DNA from: Halorubrum vacuolatum
GTDB taxonomy: Archaea; Halobacteriota; Halobacteria; Halobacteriales; Haloferacaceae
Length of the DNA stretch: 64,000 nt
Reading direction: 5' to 3'
Assembly (NCBI RefSeq): GCF_900188065.1
Contig: NZ_FZNQ01000004.1
Span: forward strand, 168,086-232,085
In this document: one piece after another, positions 8,862-17,250 of the stretch
Layout of the letters: each line of letters begins with the position of its first letter
How positions within the stretch are numbered: the stretch's first letter is position 1
The notes under the pieces: generated by a model
The model's database searches: none
What the model saw: only the letters and a program-made list of their open reading frames with translations
What the model was told of the DNA's origin: nothing
Made by a program: the position numbers and the translations under genes

Positions 8862-9419
8862 TTAACTCAACGCTTCCGCGAACGCGTCACGGGCCGAGAG
8901 CCGATCGAGCGTCTCATCGACCTGCTCACGCACCGCCTGAAGCTCATCGGTGAGCCGATCGTACTCCTCCGTGCCGGTGTTACCGGCGGCCTCGAGGGCT
9001 GCCTTCTTCGAGGCGAGCGCGAAGAACCGCTGGCTCCGTTCGTCGTACTCCGTTCGCTGGAGCAGGACCTCGATGAGCGTCACGAGGTCCTCTTTGGTGA
9101 CGGGTTTGGTCTTGTAATCGTCGAAGGGCATCTCGACGATGTCGCCTGCCGGTTCGACGGCGGTCAACATCGCCACTCGGGCGTCGTATCCCTCGTCCCG
9201 AAGCGCTTCGAGCACCTCGTGGCCGGACATCTCCGGCATTCGACGGTCGAGCAGGACGGCGTCGACGTCGTCGTCCATCCGTTCGAGCGCCTCCTCGCCC
9301 CCGGTGGCAACCCGCACCCGATAGTTGCTCGAGAGGTAGACACGATACAGCTCGGCGAGGTCCGGCTCATCGTCCACGACGAGAACGGTCGCGTTCTCGC
9401 CATCACCGGAATTATTCAT
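8862..9419 (-). CDS. Response regulator with HalX domain
   Basis: A 185-residue two-component response regulator. The receiver domain (residues 11-125) shows the acidic pair VVDDEP, the phospho-acceptor Asp in VDAVLLDRRMPEMSGHE and the conserved Lys in DYKTKPVTKED. The C-terminal 55 residues (TEYDERSQRFFALASKKAALEA and onward) match the HalX domain, a helical output module largely confined to haloarchaea. No histidine kinase gene is adjacent, so it is an orphan. The start at 9419 gives an 11-residue acidic lead-in, which is normal for the family. Confidence 0.93.
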   Translation of the reverse strand: MNNSGDGENATVLVVDDEPDLAELYRVYLSSNYRVRVATGGEEALERMDDDVDAVLLDRRMPEMSGHEVLEALRDEGYDARVAMLTAVEPAGDIVEMPFDDYKTKPVTKEDLVTLIEVLLQRTEYDERSQRFFALASKKAALEAAGNTGTEEYDRLTDELQAVREQVDETLDRLSARDAFAEALS

Positions 9420-9638
9420 CGCCTTCCGTGTGCTGTCAGCCCGTTTCCGTCCCGTTGATCGAGGACCGTCGACCCGGGCGCGATCCGATCGCTCATGTCT
9501 CCCGTTACGGTATTCACAATATAAATCCCTGCGATCCGATTATCGCATTCGATATCTAGAGGATGTCAGGCCGGCCCGCTCGGCCGGTGACGTGACCCAA
9601 AGGCACATTTAGCCCGGTGTCCTATATCGGTTCAACGA

Positions 9639-10862
9639 ATGTCACACAGCCCCTCACTGCCGGACCGCCCCCGTCTGGAGCTCGATCCGGAGATGAGCGA
9701 GGCGGAACGGCTCGAGGCGATCCGCCAGCACTACCGCCGGATCGTCCAGGTGAACGACGAGCTGCAGGCTCGCCTGGAGGACGCACAGGGGCGCCGCGGC
9801 GACCTCAAATCCGACGTCGACAAGTTGAAACGCGAGAACGAGGTGCTCAAGACCTCCTCGCTGTACATCGCATCCGTCGAGGAGGTCTTAGAGGACGGCG
9901 TCGTGATCAAACAGCACGGCAACAACCAGGAGGTGTTAACGAAGACGGCCCGGCGGTTCGACGCCGATCTCCGGCCGGGAGACCGGGTCGCTATCAACGA
10001 CTCCTTTGCCGTCCAGCAGGTACTCGATGACGAGACGGACTCGCGTGCGCAGGCGATGGAAGTCACCGCCTCCCCGGACGTTACGTACGCCGACATCGGC
10101 GGCATCGACGAGCAGATCCGGGAGGTACGCGAGGCGGTCGAGGATCCGCTCGAGAACCCCGAGCAGTTCGAGGCGGTGGGCGTCGACCCGCCGAGCGGCG
10201 TCCTGTTACACGGCCCGCCGGGGACGGGCAAGACGATGCTCGCGAAGGCGGTCGCCAACGAGGCGGACGCGACGTTCATCAAGATGGCCGGCTCCGAGCT
10301 CGTCCGCAAGTTCATCGGCGAGGGCGCCCGGCTGGTTCGTGACCTCTTCGAGCTCGCCGCCGACCGCGAGCCGGCCGTGATCTTCATCGACGAGATCGAC
10401 GCGGTCGCCGCGAAACGGACGGACTCGAAGACCTCCGGGGACGCCGAGGTCCAGCGGACGATGATGCAACTGCTCAGCGAGATGGACGGCTTCGACGAGC
10501 GCGGCGAGATCCGCATCATGGCCGCCACCAACCGCTTCGACATGCTTGACGAGGCGATCCTCCGGCCCGGCCGGTTCGACCGCCTCATCGAGGTGCCCGA
10601 GCCCGACGCCGAGGGTCGCGTGCGTATCCTCGAGATCCACACGTCCGAGATGAACGTCGCCGACGACGTCGACGTCGCGGACGTCGCCCGCGAACTGGAG
10701 GGGTACAGCGGCGCGGATATCGCCGCGTTGGCGACGGAGGCGGGGATGTTCGCCATCCGCGATGACCGTACGGAGGTCCACCGCGTCGACTTCGAACAGG
10801 CTCGCGAGAAGCTGCAGGACGCCGAGGCGACCGATGACCTCGTCCTCAACTACCAGTACTGA
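9639..10862 (+). CDS. pan: Proteasome-activating nucleotidase (PAN, AAA+ ATPase)
   Basis: A 407-residue AAA+ ATPase that unfolds proteins and feeds them into the archaeal 20S proteasome. In order: an N-terminal coiled coil (residues 18-72), an OB-fold (about 75-135), then the ATPase with Walker A GPPGTGKT (192-199), Walker B IFIDEIDA (Asp251, Glu252) and the sensor/arginine-finger region ATNRFDMLDEAILRPGRFDR. The C-terminus ends NYQY. The classical HbYX gate-opening tail has Tyr second from the end, whereas here the penultimate residue is Gln, so this subunit may depend on a partner subunit or a relaxed motif. A 100-base upstream gap holds the promoter. Haloarchaea often carry two PAN paralogues; this sequence alone does not show which this is. 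Confidence 0.95.
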   Translation: MSHSPSLPDRPRLELDPEMSEAERLEAIRQHYRRIVQVNDELQARLEDAQGRRGDLKSDVDKLKRENEVLKTSSLYIASVEEVLEDGVVIKQHGNNQEVLTKTARRFDADLRPGDRVAINDSFAVQQVLDDETDSRAQAMEVTASPDVTYADIGGIDEQIREVREAVEDPLENPEQFEAVGVDPPSGVLLHGPPGTGKTMLAKAVANEADATFIKMAGSELVRKFIGEGARLVRDLFELAADREPAVIFIDEIDAVAAKRTDSKTSGDAEVQRTMMQLLSEMDGFDERGEIRIMAATNRFDMLDEAILRPGRFDRLIEVPEPDAEGRVRILEIHTSEMNVADDVDVADVARELEGYSGADIAALATEAGMFAIRDDRTEVHRVDFEQAREKLQDAEATDDLVLNYQY

Positions 10863-11109
10863 GTCCGATCGCTTGGTTGTCACGGAGCCCTGTGCCCGTC
10901 CGATCGGTCGGCACGTCCGCGGTCCGCGTCGCGAGCGGCGTCGGGGCCGCCGATACGGGATGGCCTCGGATGGAAAGACGACGGCGGTCGTCATCGCCGC
11001 CTACGGGGAGTCGAAGCCGATCCTGTCGGGTCGCGACGATCGTCTCCGGCAATAGCCCCGATCGCCGACGCCTTTTTGAGGTGGCTTCGCATATAGTGGG
11101 TAATCCCTT

Positions 11110-11487
11110 ATGAACGGCAACAACCCGTACGCTGGGCCGCCGGGCGTTATGGATGCGGGCGAGCCCGCCGCCGTCGACCTCACGCCGGAACAGGAACAGC
11201 GGCTCCGGCGGACGGTCGCCGGCATCGTCGCACGCACGGAATCGTACCTGCCCGACAGCTACGCGGTCGGCTCGGAGCTGTCCGTCGGCGCCGACGGCCC
11301 ACAGGCGACCGTCGCGGTCAACCCACCTGCCGGCCACCCCGTCTCGGCCGGCTTCTCGCCCGATGCCGACGAACTCGACGCGGGGATCGCCGACAGCGAC
11401 GCCGACGAAGTCGCTCGCGGGCTCGCCGCCAGCGCGGCCGTCCAGGTGATGAGCGCCGTCGACGACGTGACGCCGACCGCGAAGTGA
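11110..11487 (+). CDS. Conserved haloarchaeal protein (possibly DUF5811)
   Basis: A 125-residue acidic soluble protein beginning MNGNNPYAGPPGVMDAGEPA and containing a helical stretch (LTPEQEQRLRRTVAGIVAR). It has a central beta-rich region (YAVGSELSVGADGPQATVAV) and an Ala-rich C-terminal helix. I recognise it as a small protein conserved in haloarchaea, tentatively DUF5811; no function is known. It stands alone, 247 bases after PAN. That gap (10,863-11,109) holds no other gene I can support. Confidence 0.72.
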   Translation: MNGNNPYAGPPGVMDAGEPAAVDLTPEQEQRLRRTVAGIVARTESYLPDSYAVGSELSVGADGPQATVAVNPPAGHPVSAGFSPDADELDAGIADSDADEVARGLAASAAVQVMSAVDDVTPTAK

Positions 11488-11588
11488 CCGTCCGACCGAC
11501 TTCCTTCTCCTGTCCGTTATCCGACCTCCCTCCTCTGCCCGTTGTCCGAGTGACTACCCTTAAGAAGCCATCGCCCGCGTGAACGGGT

Positions 11589-12881
11589 ATGGACGTCGAC
11601 ATCGGCAACGCGCTCGGGACGACCCCCGGGCTCACGGAGGAGACGTTGGAGCGACTCGACGACCGGGTTGCGAGCGCCCACGAGCGGATCGCTCGCGGGA
11701 TGGACGCCGACGAGTTCGGCTACGCCTCGTTGACGCTTCCGGAAACGACGGATCCGGAGGCGATCCGCGAGGCGACCGACGCGTTCGAGACGCCGTCCGC
11801 CGTGCTCACGGTCGGCATTGGCGGCAGCGCGCTCGGCGCGGGAACGCTCTCGGATGCCCTCCCGAGCGACGTCGACGCGTACGTCCTCGATAACGTCGAC
11901 CCGGACGACGTGAAGCGACTGCTCGGGAGCCTCCCGCTCGATGACGTCGTGATCAACGTCGTCTCACGCTCGGGGACGACCGCGGAGACGCTCGCGAACT
12001 TTCTCGTCGTCCGCGACGCGATGGACCGCGCGGGCGTCGACTGGACGGAACGGACCCTCGTGACGACCGGCGAGGAGGGGAACCTCAGACGGCTCGCCGA
12101 CCGCCACGACCTGCCGGCGCTCGACGTTCCCGAGGGCGTCCCGGGCCGGTTCTCGATGCTCTCGACGGTGGGGCTCGCGGTCGCGGCGCTACAGGGGTAC
12201 GACGTGGAGGCCGTCCTCGCGGGCGGCCGAGACGGGATGGACGCGCTGTCAGGGTCACTTTTCGAGTCGCCGGCGTACGCCTACGGGGCCACGACGTACG
12301 CGCTGGCCGAGCGCGGCGCGCTGACGAACGCCGTGATGCCGTACGCGGAGTCCTTAGAGACGTTTGCCGAGTGGTTCGCCCAGCTGTGGGCCGAGAGCCT
12401 CGGGAAGGACGGGCTCGGCCAGACCCCCGCCCGCGCATTGGGCGCGACCGATCAGCACTCCCAGCTCCAGCTCTACCGCGCCGGTCCACGCGACAAGCTC
12501 GTGACGGTGATCCGGCCGACCGAGCGCGCCGAAGTCCCGATCCCGGAGACCGACCTTGAGGGACTCTCGTATCTCGGCGGGTCGTCGCTCGGGGACCTGC
12601 TGGACGCGGAGTTCGACGCGACGGAGGCGAGCCTCGCCGAGGCGGGCGTCCCGAACGTCCGGATCGAGGTCGACCGCGTCGATGAGCGGGCGCTCGGCGA
12701 GCTGTGTTACGGGATGGAGGCGGCCTGCGTGCTCTACGGCGAGTTGGCGAACGTGCCGACGTTCACCCAGCCCGCCGTCGAGTGGGGCAAGCGGGCCGCC
12801 CGTGGGCTGCTCGGTGGCGGCGAGTTCCCCGAGGCCGACGCGGTCGCGGAGAAACGCGAGTTGCGGATCGAACGCGGCTGA
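11589..12881 (+). CDS. pgi: Glucose-6-phosphate isomerase
   Basis: A 430-residue phosphoglucose isomerase of the classical (non-cupin) family, interconverting glucose-6-phosphate and fructose-6-phosphate. Seen are the glycine-rich phosphate-binding segment VLTVGIGGSALGAG (residues about 74-87), VVSRSGTTAETLANF near 120-134, the PGRFSMLSTVGL region, and the signature GKDGLGQTPARALGATDQHSQLQL that carries active-site residues. Together with gap and pgk in this window it covers much of the sugar-phosphate trunk. It is a single gene with its own short upstream region. Confidence 0.95.
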   Translation: MDVDIGNALGTTPGLTEETLERLDDRVASAHERIARGMDADEFGYASLTLPETTDPEAIREATDAFETPSAVLTVGIGGSALGAGTLSDALPSDVDAYVLDNVDPDDVKRLLGSLPLDDVVINVVSRSGTTAETLANFLVVRDAMDRAGVDWTERTLVTTGEEGNLRRLADRHDLPALDVPEGVPGRFSMLSTVGLAVAALQGYDVEAVLAGGRDGMDALSGSLFESPAYAYGATTYALAERGALTNAVMPYAESLETFAEWFAQLWAESLGKDGLGQTPARALGATDQHSQLQLYRAGPRDKLVTVIRPTERAEVPIPETDLEGLSYLGGSSLGDLLDAEFDATEASLAEAGVPNVRIEVDRVDERALGELCYGMEAACVLYGELANVPTFTQPAVEWGKRAARGLLGGGEFPEADAVAEKRELRIERG

Positions 12882-12985
12882 ACTGGAGCGACCGCGGTTG
12901 CACCGACTCGAACGCGTCACGGCCGCTTCACGGACCGCTTCACCGTTTCGGAGCGTTAAAACGGCCGTGTGCGGTATAGTAACCG

Positions 12986-13810
12986 ATGAGCGACGATCCC
13001 GGTGTTCGGCCGTCCGACACCGACCGGCCGACCACCGCCGAGAACGCGGCGGACGCCAGCGGCGGCGCTGCCGCTGATGCCGACGCCACGGCCGATCCGG
13101 ACACGCCCGTCAACGGCTTGGTCCGGCTCGCCCTCGCCGCCTTCGCCGTGGTTTTCGCGCTGCTCGTCGCCTCCGCGGTCACGAACCCCGTCTCGTCGCT
13201 TGCGGTGTCGTTCGGGGTCGTCAGCGAGGGGACGAACGCGTTTCAGATCCTCCAGACGGTCGTTCAGTTCGGCGGCTTCCTGCTCGCGACGCTCGGCTAC
13301 CTCGCGCTCACGTCCGAGTGGGGGCTGCTTCGGCTTGACCGGCCGTCTGCGCGTGAGGGTGGGCTCATCGTCACCGCCGCGATCGGGTTGCTCGCGTTAC
13401 AGTATAGTGCCCTCTTCGTGCTCGCGGAGATCGGCGTCACCACCGGACAGAACGTGGCGGTGGTGCCGGCCGGCGACCCGGCGACGTACTATCTCGCCAT
13501 GATCGTCGTCTCCATCCTCGTCGTGGGTCCCGTCGAGGAGTTCCTCTTCCGCGGCGTCGTCCAGGGCGGGCTTCGCCGGGCGTTCGATGCGGCTCCGGCC
13601 ATCCTGCTGGCCAGCCTCATCTTCGGGTTGATCCACTTCCCCGCGGTCGCCGGAACCGACATCGAGCGGCTCGCGTACGTCGGGGTGGTGATCGGCCTCG
13701 GCTGTGTGCTCGGGTACCTGTATGAACGGACCGACAATATCCTCATCCCCGGGCTCGCCCACGGCCTGTACAACGCGGCCATCTACGCCGTGCTCTGGGC
13801 GGGCGTTTGA
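12986..13810 (+). CDS. CPBP-family intramembrane metalloprotease (CAAX/Abi)
   Basis: A 274-residue integral membrane protein. After a 50-residue disordered acidic N-terminus come about seven membrane helices. The CPBP (CAAX protease and bacteriocin-processing) motifs are present: GPVEEFLFRGVVQGGLRR (Glu-Glu and Arg), FGLIHFPAV (first His) and IPGLAHGLYNAA (second His). These are the expected catalytic residues, so the enzyme should be active. Substrates in archaea are unknown; prenyl-protein maturation is one possibility. It ends 19 bases before the convergent nurA gene. Confidence 0.93.
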   Translation: MSDDPGVRPSDTDRPTTAENAADASGGAAADADATADPDTPVNGLVRLALAAFAVVFALLVASAVTNPVSSLAVSFGVVSEGTNAFQILQTVVQFGGFLLATLGYLALTSEWGLLRLDRPSAREGGLIVTAAIGLLALQYSALFVLAEIGVTTGQNVAVVPAGDPATYYLAMIVVSILVVGPVEEFLFRGVVQGGLRRAFDAAPAILLASLIFGLIHFPAVAGTDIERLAYVGVVIGLGCVLGYLYERTDNILIPGLAHGLYNAAIYAVLWAGV

Positions 13811-13829
13811 GATCGCTCGTGCAGTCCGC

Positions 13830-15071
13830 TCAGTACGGCTCTTTCCCCCACCGGCGGTCGTCGTAGGTCGACTGTTGTTCGCTGTCGAACCGCTCCTCGA
13901 ACTTTCGCCGGAGCGCCGCCTTCTCCTCGGCGCTGATCCGCGCCAACGCGTCGGCCTTCGCGACCGCCTCCGGCGGCCCGCGGGTCGCGGCGACCTCCGA
14001 GAGGACCTGCCGGGTCAGCCGGTCGCGGGTTTCCGCGTCCCGCGTGAAGCCGTAGGGTGCCTCCAACTTGTAGGTCACGTCGGTTCGGGGGTCATACAGG
14101 ACCATGAACGTCGGCTCGTAGACCGCCGGGTCGTGCTCGCGTGCGACGCCGAGGGCGTCCGCGTCCGCGGCCATCGTCCCGTCCGCCCCGCCGCGGCTGT
14201 GAAACCACGTGGTGAACGTGAACGCGTCGTCGAGCCGTTCGCCGTCGGCGCGGCGTTCGAGCAGCGCGGTGAACAGCGCGGTGTCGTCGGGCCAAGGCGG
14301 TTCGAGCCCCTTGCGGGCGAGCGTCCGAACGATCGTCCGGCTGGAGGGGTTCTTCACGAAGCCCGCGAGCGGCACGTCGCGGTCGAGGAACCGCTCGACG
14401 AGGCGGACGTAGTTCTCGACGATCGCCCGCGGCTTCGCCTCCCGGGCGATCTCGCCCAGTTCGGCGTCGCGTTCGCCCCACGTGAACAGCTCCTTCGGAT
14501 AGATCGGCCCGTCGAGGACCAGCAACTCCTCGACACGGTCTGCGTGATCGAGCGCGTGGGTCCCCTCGGCGAGGTAGAGCGCGAGCGCGTGGACGACGCC
14601 CTCGGCGTAGCGGTTCACGCGCGGGGCGTGCAGCACGCGCTGGCGGGTGTGGCCCGCATCGCGGCGCGTCCAGTCGCGGTCGAATCGGACGCTCGAGTCG
14701 CCCGCGTGGACGGTCGCGACGATCGTCCGATCGCGGTGGCACTCGAGGTCGCTCGGGCTCACGGCCATGGCCGCGTGGGCGACGTCGACGACGAGCCCGT
14801 TTTTAAACGTCGTCGGGTTGATCGTCCCGGAGTCGAGGCCGTGGACCGTTCCGAACGGTCGCTCCGCGAGCGCAACGTCGTCGATGTCGGCGATCCGGCG
14901 CTCGTGTTCGCCAACCGGTTCGATCACGACGCGTCCGTCGTGGTACAGTTCCGGGATCCAGTCCTCCCAGACGGTTCCGACGAGGTCCGTGTGGTCCGTG
15001 GCGTCCACGTCCGTCGCGATGTCGTACGCGAGTTGGGCGATGTTCTCGACGTGGATCGGGTCGAGCGTCAC
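13830..15071 (-). CDS. nurA: NurA-domain nuclease
   Basis: A protein of about 413 residues related to NurA, the 5'-3' nuclease that works with HerA-Mre11-Rad50 in DNA end resection. Support comes from the GTVHGLDSGTINPTTFKNGL region carrying the first metal-binding Asp, the VLDGPIYPKE segment carrying the second Asp, and the AGFVKNPSSRTIVRTLA block typical of the fold. A TTG start at 15098 is open, but the GTG at 15071 (VTLDPIHVENI) gives a typical haloarchaeal N-terminus. No herA, mre11 or rad50 lies nearby, so the gene stands apart from its usual partners. Family call confident, exact start uncertain. Confidence 0.82.
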   Translation of the reverse strand: MTLDPIHVENIAQLAYDIATDVDATDHTDLVGTVWEDWIPELYHDGRVVIEPVGEHERRIADIDDVALAERPFGTVHGLDSGTINPTTFKNGLVVDVAHAAMAVSPSDLECHRDRTIVATVHAGDSSVRFDRDWTRRDAGHTRQRVLHAPRVNRYAEGVVHALALYLAEGTHALDHADRVEELLVLDGPIYPKELFTWGERDAELGEIAREAKPRAIVENYVRLVERFLDRDVPLAGFVKNPSSRTIVRTLARKGLEPPWPDDTALFTALLERRADGERLDDAFTFTTWFHSRGGADGTMAADADALGVAREHDPAVYEPTFMVLYDPRTDVTYKLEAPYGFTRDAETRDRLTRQVLSEVAATRGPPEAVAKADALARISAEEKAALRRKFEERFDSEQQSTYDDRRWGKEPY

Positions 15072-15132
15072 GTCCCGATAGCCGTCCCCGGCGCACAAAA
15101 ACGGGTCGGGTGGTCCCGTGGCTCGATGTCGA

Positions 15133-15660
15133 TCATGGGAGCTCGTGATGAGTCACCGCATCGGCACCAGCCTCGCCCGTCTCAAGCGTGGCGACCCGAA
15201 AGACGTCGTCGGCGCCCGCGACGGGGATGGGGAGTCCACCGGGATTCACGCGGACCGTCCCGTTTCGCTCCTCGACGCCGTGAGCGTGCGTGTGTCCGTG
15301 AAGGACGTAGTCGTAGCTCCCGCAGTCGACGAGCGCGTCGACGACGAGGTCGCTCGTGCCGTGGACGACGGCGATCTCCACGGGACCGTCCGCGTCGCCG
15401 TCAGTCCCGAACGAGAGCGCCGCCGCCTCGCCGTGATACGTGCCGAACGATTCGACGGCCGACTGGACGTTCCACTCGCCGTCGTTGTTGCCGCGGACGG
15501 CGTGAAACGCGAAGTCGGCGTCGAACGGTGCCACCGAAAACGGCGCGACGAAGTCGCCGCAGTGGATGACGGCCTCGACGCCTTCGGACTCGAACAGGTC
15601 GACGGCGGCGTGAACCGCGTCGAGGTCGTCGTGCGTGTCGGAGACGATGCCGATCTGCAT
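15133..15660 (-). CDS. YfcE/MJ0936-type metallophosphoesterase
   Basis: A 175-residue calcineurin-like phosphodiesterase. The metal-binding motifs appear in order: GIVSDTHDD at the N-terminus, IHCGDFVAPF, the GNND motif (VRGNNDGEW), and VVHGTSD followed by LHGHTHAHG. It ends with the family-typical VRVNPGGLPIPV. The start at 15660 puts the first metal motif seven residues from Met; the longer frame upstream reads Arg-rich shadow sequence. It probably hydrolyses phosphodiesters in the cytoplasm; the natural substrate is unknown. Confidence 0.92.
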   Translation of the reverse strand: MQIGIVSDTHDDLDAVHAAVDLFESEGVEAVIHCGDFVAPFSVAPFDADFAFHAVRGNNDGEWNVQSAVESFGTYHGEAAALSFGTDGDADGPVEIAVVHGTSDLVVDALVDCGSYDYVLHGHTHAHGVEERNGTVRVNPGGLPIPVAGADDVFRVATLETGEAGADAVTHHELP

Positions 15661-15725
15661 GATCGGTCGTGCGTTCGGCGGCCGTGTTGATAAGTGACTG
15701 CGTGGGTTCGGCGCTCGCCGGGATC

Positions 15726-16073
15726 TCAGATCAGATCGAGCGTGATCGGGTAGCTCCACGCCTCGCCGTCGGCGGCTTTGACCGTCGCGATGATGATAAA
15801 GATCAGATCGAGGATCGGAAAGAGGATCAGCCCGACGATCCCGATCACGGCGATCAACAGGATCAGCGAGATGACGATGTAGATCGTGAACATGATCTGC
15901 CAGTTGAGCGCGTTGCGGGCGTTCTCCTTGACGAACGCGTCGTCGGTGACGAAGTAGACGACGAGCGGGCCGAATACCCAGGTGAACAGCGCGAGCACGT
16001 GCGTGATGGCGGCCATCGTCGTGTTCCCCGACGTCGTCGCGGCGGGAGCCGCCGTGGAGGGCGTCTGTGACAT
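15726..16073 (-). CDS. DUF4870-type small membrane protein
   Basis: A 115-residue membrane protein. A polar Ser/Thr/Ala N-terminus is followed by three hydrophobic helices: ITHVLALFTWVFGPLVVYFV, the pair IMFTIYIVISLILLIAVIGIVGLILF, and ILDLIFIIIATVKAADGE. The NARNALNWQ motif between the first two is the hallmark of DUF4870. The start at 16073 is preferred because a TATA box lies about 25 bases upstream, typical of a leaderless haloarchaeal gene. Function unknown. Confidence 0.85.
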   Translation of the reverse strand: MSQTPSTAAPAATTSGNTTMAAITHVLALFTWVFGPLVVYFVTDDAFVKENARNALNWQIMFTIYIVISLILLIAVIGIVGLILFPILDLIFIIIATVKAADGEAWSYPITLDLI

Positions 16074-16085
16074 ATCACGCACGAA

Positions 16086-16976
16086 TCACGACGAGTATAT
16101 AAAGCCGTCGTCCGATCCGGTCCCCGCACGCGATGTCGGCTCGGCGGTATCCGTTGTATCCGGATCCGCACCCTCCGTATCCTTCGCATCCGCGTCGATG
16201 AGGGCCCGATAGAACAGGACCGAGAAGACGAAAAAGACGGTCACGAACAGCGTCGTCCAGACGACCGACACCCCCGAGATGAGCAATATCGACTCGAAGT
16301 CGGGCATCGGAGCCGGCTCGCCGGGTTCGGGAGCCGGCGGAAAGACGGCCATGATCAGCGCCCCGAACAATCCGCCAAATACCCCGCCGAAGACGATCGA
16401 GACGAGGGCGTATCCGACCATCGAGCGCAGATTGTGTCGCACGACGTGAACGCTTCGGGAGAGGCCGTCGACGGCGCCGACGCCCTCGATGACGATCGCG
16501 TGTGCATAAAAGTGGAGCGCGAACAGCACGATCAGAAACAGGAGCACGAGGCCGATGACGACGATCCCCGCCATGATCGCGCCGGCACCGCCGGCTCCGA
16601 ACGCGACGATGAACCCGACGATCGCCGTGATGGCGATGAGAAACCCGAACCCGAGGCTGATCGCGAAGAGGAACAGGTACGCGAGCAGCACCGAGACGTA
16701 GAACTGTTTTGCGTGCCGGAGGAACCGTCCCATGGACGTTCGGACGCCGGTCGCGGCGTCGTTCGCCATGCCGATCGTCCCACCGTAAAAGAACGGGGTG
16801 ACGAACGCGAAGATGACCGTCCCGAGCAACGAAGCGACGATCGAGAGCGATGGCTCAAGCGTCTCGGTGAACAGCTGTGGTAGCTGGAGGACGCCGAAGA
16901 TCGCCATGGGGACGAACAGGATCGGTTGATCACGAAGCAGCCGTGGCGTGGCTCGGAGGGCTTGGCGGAGGGCCAT
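16086..16976 (-). CDS. Multi-pass membrane protein, haloarchaeal (function unknown)
   Basis: A 296-residue protein from the preferred ATG at 16976 (MALRQALRATPRLLRDQPIL). It has about six transmembrane segments, including LFVPMAIFGVLQLPQLF, SIVASLLGTVIFAFVTPFFY, VLLAYLFLFAISLGFGFLIA and a Gly/Ala-rich pair around residue 150. The tail is Asp/Thr-rich and cytoplasmic or external. Similar glycine-rich multi-helix proteins are common in haloarchaea, but no function is established. The upstream 40 codons of the open frame are Arg-rich and look non-coding; a TATA box lies just before the chosen start. Confidence 0.8.
   Translation of the reverse strand: MALRQALRATPRLLRDQPILFVPMAIFGVLQLPQLFTETLEPSLSIVASLLGTVIFAFVTPFFYGGTIGMANDAATGVRTSMGRFLRHAKQFYVSVLLAYLFLFAISLGFGFLIAITAIVGFIVAFGAGGAGAIMAGIVVIGLVLLFLIVLFALHFYAHAIVIEGVGAVDGLSRSVHVVRHNLRSMVGYALVSIVFGGVFGGLFGALIMAVFPPAPEPGEPAPMPDFESILLISGVSVVWTTLFVTVFFVFSVLFYRALIDADAKDTEGADPDTTDTAEPTSRAGTGSDDGFIYSS
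16095..16103 (-). promoter_or_regulatory. TATA box of the DUF4870 gene
   Basis: The reverse strand reads TTTATATAC here, 22-30 bases before the ATG at 16073, the spacing expected for a leaderless archaeal transcript. The element overlaps the 3' end of the neighbouring upstream gene. Confidence 0.6.
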
Positions 16977-16996
16977 GCACGAACCTCTCCGGCATC

Positions 16997-17004
16997 GTAT
17001 ATAA
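16997..17004 (-). promoter_or_regulatory. TATA box of the membrane-protein gene
   Basis: The reverse strand reads TTATATAC, 21-28 bases before the ATG at 16976. It supports that start over the longer open frame that begins at 17096. Confidence 0.6.
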
Positions 17005-17096
17005 GTGTCCGTCCTCGGGTGAACCGGACGCGTCAGCGGGGGTGTCGGGGCAGCGCGGCGAGCACGACGAGCAGCGCGACGAGTGCGTATTGACAT

Positions 17097-17250
17097 CCTC
17101 CCGCGCCTGAAGACGCGGGAATCCCGAGCGTTGGGATATTACGGTTCGCAACCCACCTGTTCGCTCGGTGCGAAACGCCCCGAGGTTTGATTGAACAGAT
17201 AGGCTACTGGCCGTGCCAAACGGCCGTTACTCATATCCCCCGTTGGAGGA
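17097..17250 (-). ncRNA. Candidate omega-RNA (reRNA) of the tnpB element
   Basis: In known IS200/IS605 elements the TnpB guide RNA covers the end of tnpB and the right-end hairpin, with the guide taken from flanking DNA just past the element. Here the right-end stem 17100-17119 and the GGATGTCAA terminus are in the expected position, so the guide would start near 17,093 and read toward lower coordinates. The RNA borders, particularly the 5' end, are guesses by analogy. Confidence 0.4.

Noticed and set aside
13704..15569. 621-residue forward frame opposite nurA
   Set aside because: Antisense to the NurA gene and the phosphoesterase, ending in Arg-rich low-complexity sequence.
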